A stretch of DNA of 64,000 nt from Gonapodya prolifera JEL478 (lineage: Eukaryota > Monoblepharomycota > Monoblepharidomycetes > Monoblepharidales > Gonapodyaceae), in assembly GCA_001574975.1 (NCBI GenBank), contig KQ965785.1:152916-216915 (forward strand). The letters are read 5' to 3'. Every line of letters starts with the position of its first letter. Position 1 is the stretch's first letter. Below the pieces are notes generated by a model, which saw nothing but the letters and a program-made list of their open reading frames with translations, had not been told where the DNA came from and did not search any database. This document shows positions 62,480 to 64,000 of the stretch, piece after piece. The translations under genes and the position numbers were made by a program.

Positions 62480-63215
62480 CGTCGGGGAGAGGGGAGGAAG
62501 AGCGGGAACACGGGCGATGCTGCGGTCGCTGCGGCCACAGCGCCACTGTCATGTGATTCGGCAAACACTGTAGAAGAGTGGAAGAGGGGGCCATTGTGAT
62601 TCGGTTCTGAGAGATGAGCGCGCTTGATGTGACTATGTGGCGTTGCCCACGAGGTGTTGGCATGACCATAAAGAAGTTCACTCTCGGTGACACTTGGCGT
62701 CCTCAAAGCTTTCGCATAGGGGTCGGCGAACACACCAGTGTCTTTCTATGGGGGTTGTGGTGGAACCGCTTGCAGAGGCTACCTTATCCCCAACGGAAAT
62801 TTGGCTTCCAAAAAATCTGGTCGACACGTCACCCGACAACACACTCCAGTTCCCATTCACCGCATTCCTTCATCATGTTTTGGAGAACTGCTCCACTACC
62901 TCCAAATACGCCCTGCATCGCAACCTGGTGCACTCGTCGAGGGCTGCGTGCTGACGTCACCGGGGTCCCTTTGGTTCCCCGTCCTCACCACGAAGATAGA
63001 TCACCACACCACATTCCATTCCATTCATCACATGACACATATTTTCGACCTCTCTTCTACTGTGCACACAATAATGCAGAGACAGATGTAATTATTTCTC
63101 TTTGCGGTGGTGTGGTTTGACCTCCCTTGATTCCACCTATTCACCAAATCTTCTCATGGCTGAAGTTGATTGCTAAAAGCTACAGATAAACGCTAACGCA
63201 CATTTTGAATGGAGC
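62480..63215. other. Intergenic, 0.74 kb
   Basis: Promoter side of the C1/dysferlin gene and 3' flank of the MYND gene. No gene recognised. Confidence 0.45.
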
Positions 63216-64000
63216 TTATGCCGTGTTATTTTGTGCTTCCACCAACTTACACTCAGACTTGTGCTCTTTCCAATGGGATCGCTGGCACTCTTGGTCTATC
63301 ATTGGACGCAAAGACAGTTCAAAACTTGTGTAAACGTTGCAGTTCGCTTCCAGCTCACCACAATAGAAAATGGACTTGCACCTTGCGCAAGTCTTCAACT
63401 TGTTCTTGTCTTCTGGCACAGCACCACAGAACCCACACATCCCATTGCGGAGCGTCTTGTATGAGACACGGTCTGAGTTGGCGCTGGAGGGTTTGAATTG
63501 TGATCGGAACTCGTCGCAGAATATGGCAAGTTGTGTGAGCATGGTGAGACGCCGAGCCACAATGAATTCGAATTCTCGTGGTGTTGAGTAGCCGCCTTTG
63601 GCAATGAACTGTTTTGAGAGGTTGCGTGAGTACTCTACGACGACTGGTGACCCTCCAGCAAGGAAATTCAAATCCACCCCACCTCCTGAATTTCTTTGAA
63701 ATGCTTCTCCTGAGCTTTTCCTGTAATTTTGAACTGCTTCCCAGCCTTGTTTGTAATGATGGTGAAGTTAATTTGGGCTCTTTGTCTTCGCTGAAAACAC
63801 TTCTCGACATACCATATCCTCGCTTCCTCCAATAACAACAAATTCGGACCTTTCCACCTCATCGCTCCACCCCGAGTTCTGCATGCGCCTTGAGATGATA
63901 CCTTTCGCTTGAAGGTCGCGAATGAGCCACAGGTCGTCAGAAATAAGGTCGATTATGTCGTCTGTTGCCTGGCCACGAATCATGTCTGGCAGCACGGTTC
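63216..64000 (-). CDS. MYND zinc-finger protein (N terminus beyond window)
   Basis: The last exons carry a MYND finger, a protein-binding zinc module: CGFCGAVPEDKNKLKTC, ARCKSIFYC, then after an intron (63358-63296) DQECQRSHWKEHKSEC. The C-x3-CQ, W-x2-H and final Cys spacing is as expected. The stop follows at KLVEAQNNTA. Upstream are AQINFTIITNKAGKQFKITG and VVVEYSRNLSKQFIAKGG, plus an acidic segment with DDIIDLISDDLWLIRDL near the window end. The frame slips at the GGGG run 63677-63680 (QEVG to VDLNFLAG) and again near 63810-63830, so this end is damaged or has base errors. Fungal proteins with a C-terminal MYND are common; the role is unknown. Confidence 0.7.

Overview
This is nuclear DNA of a fungus. 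Almost every gene is split by many short GT-AG introns (about 40-250 nt), and the gene content is typically fungal: SDH1, Hrd3/SEL1L-like, Ccr4-type nuclease, Pex30-like dysferlin-domain protein, fungal MFS carriers and C2H2 regulators. The phylum cannot be fixed from sequence reading alone. A TMC channel homologue, a bacterial-type (GpsA-like) glycerol-3-phosphate dehydrogenase and a tandem set of SH3-tailed surface proteins would fit an early-diverging, possibly zoosporic lineage, but that is a weak inference. For most genes I joined exons by eye and checked that splice phases agree and that total coding length is a multiple of three; genes that fail this test are flagged.

Layout. 1-11.0 kb: three tandem + strand paralogues, each a secreted Cys-rich/QxW ectodomain, one membrane span, a Ser-rich tail and an SH3 domain that contains a conserved 10-nt microexon. 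11.5-22.2 kb: NTF2-like protein (-), SDH1 (-), MFS carrier (-), GpsA-type dehydrogenase (+). 22.2-25.0 kb: no convincing gene. 25.0-32 kb: C2H2 factor (+), a doubtful small gene, a 2.2-kb gene-poor stretch, and an unrecognised 241-aa protein (+). 32.5-48.8 kb: Ccr4-type nuclease (+), a relic MFS exon, intact ACS/DAL5-type MFS carrier (+), cupin (-), TMC-like channel (+), Hrd3-like ERAD protein (+, frame problems), second C2H2 factor (+). 48.9-52.0 kb: SMP-30-type lactonase (-) and pirin (-, with an 8-nt microexon). 52.5-59.5 kb: three decayed F-box paralogues (-) around a zinc alcohol dehydrogenase (-, frame slips). 59.7-64 kb: C1 plus Pex30/dysferlin membrane protein (-) and a MYND-finger protein cut by the window end (-).

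Functional picture: a general housekeeping and membrane neighbourhood rather than one pathway. The outstanding unit is the SH3-receptor triplet, which looks like a locally expanded family of cell-surface sensors or adhesins. From about 45 kb rightwards, single-base frame slips become frequent, several of them in runs of four G. Intact multi-exon genes lie between them, so both sequence error and real gene decay must be considered.
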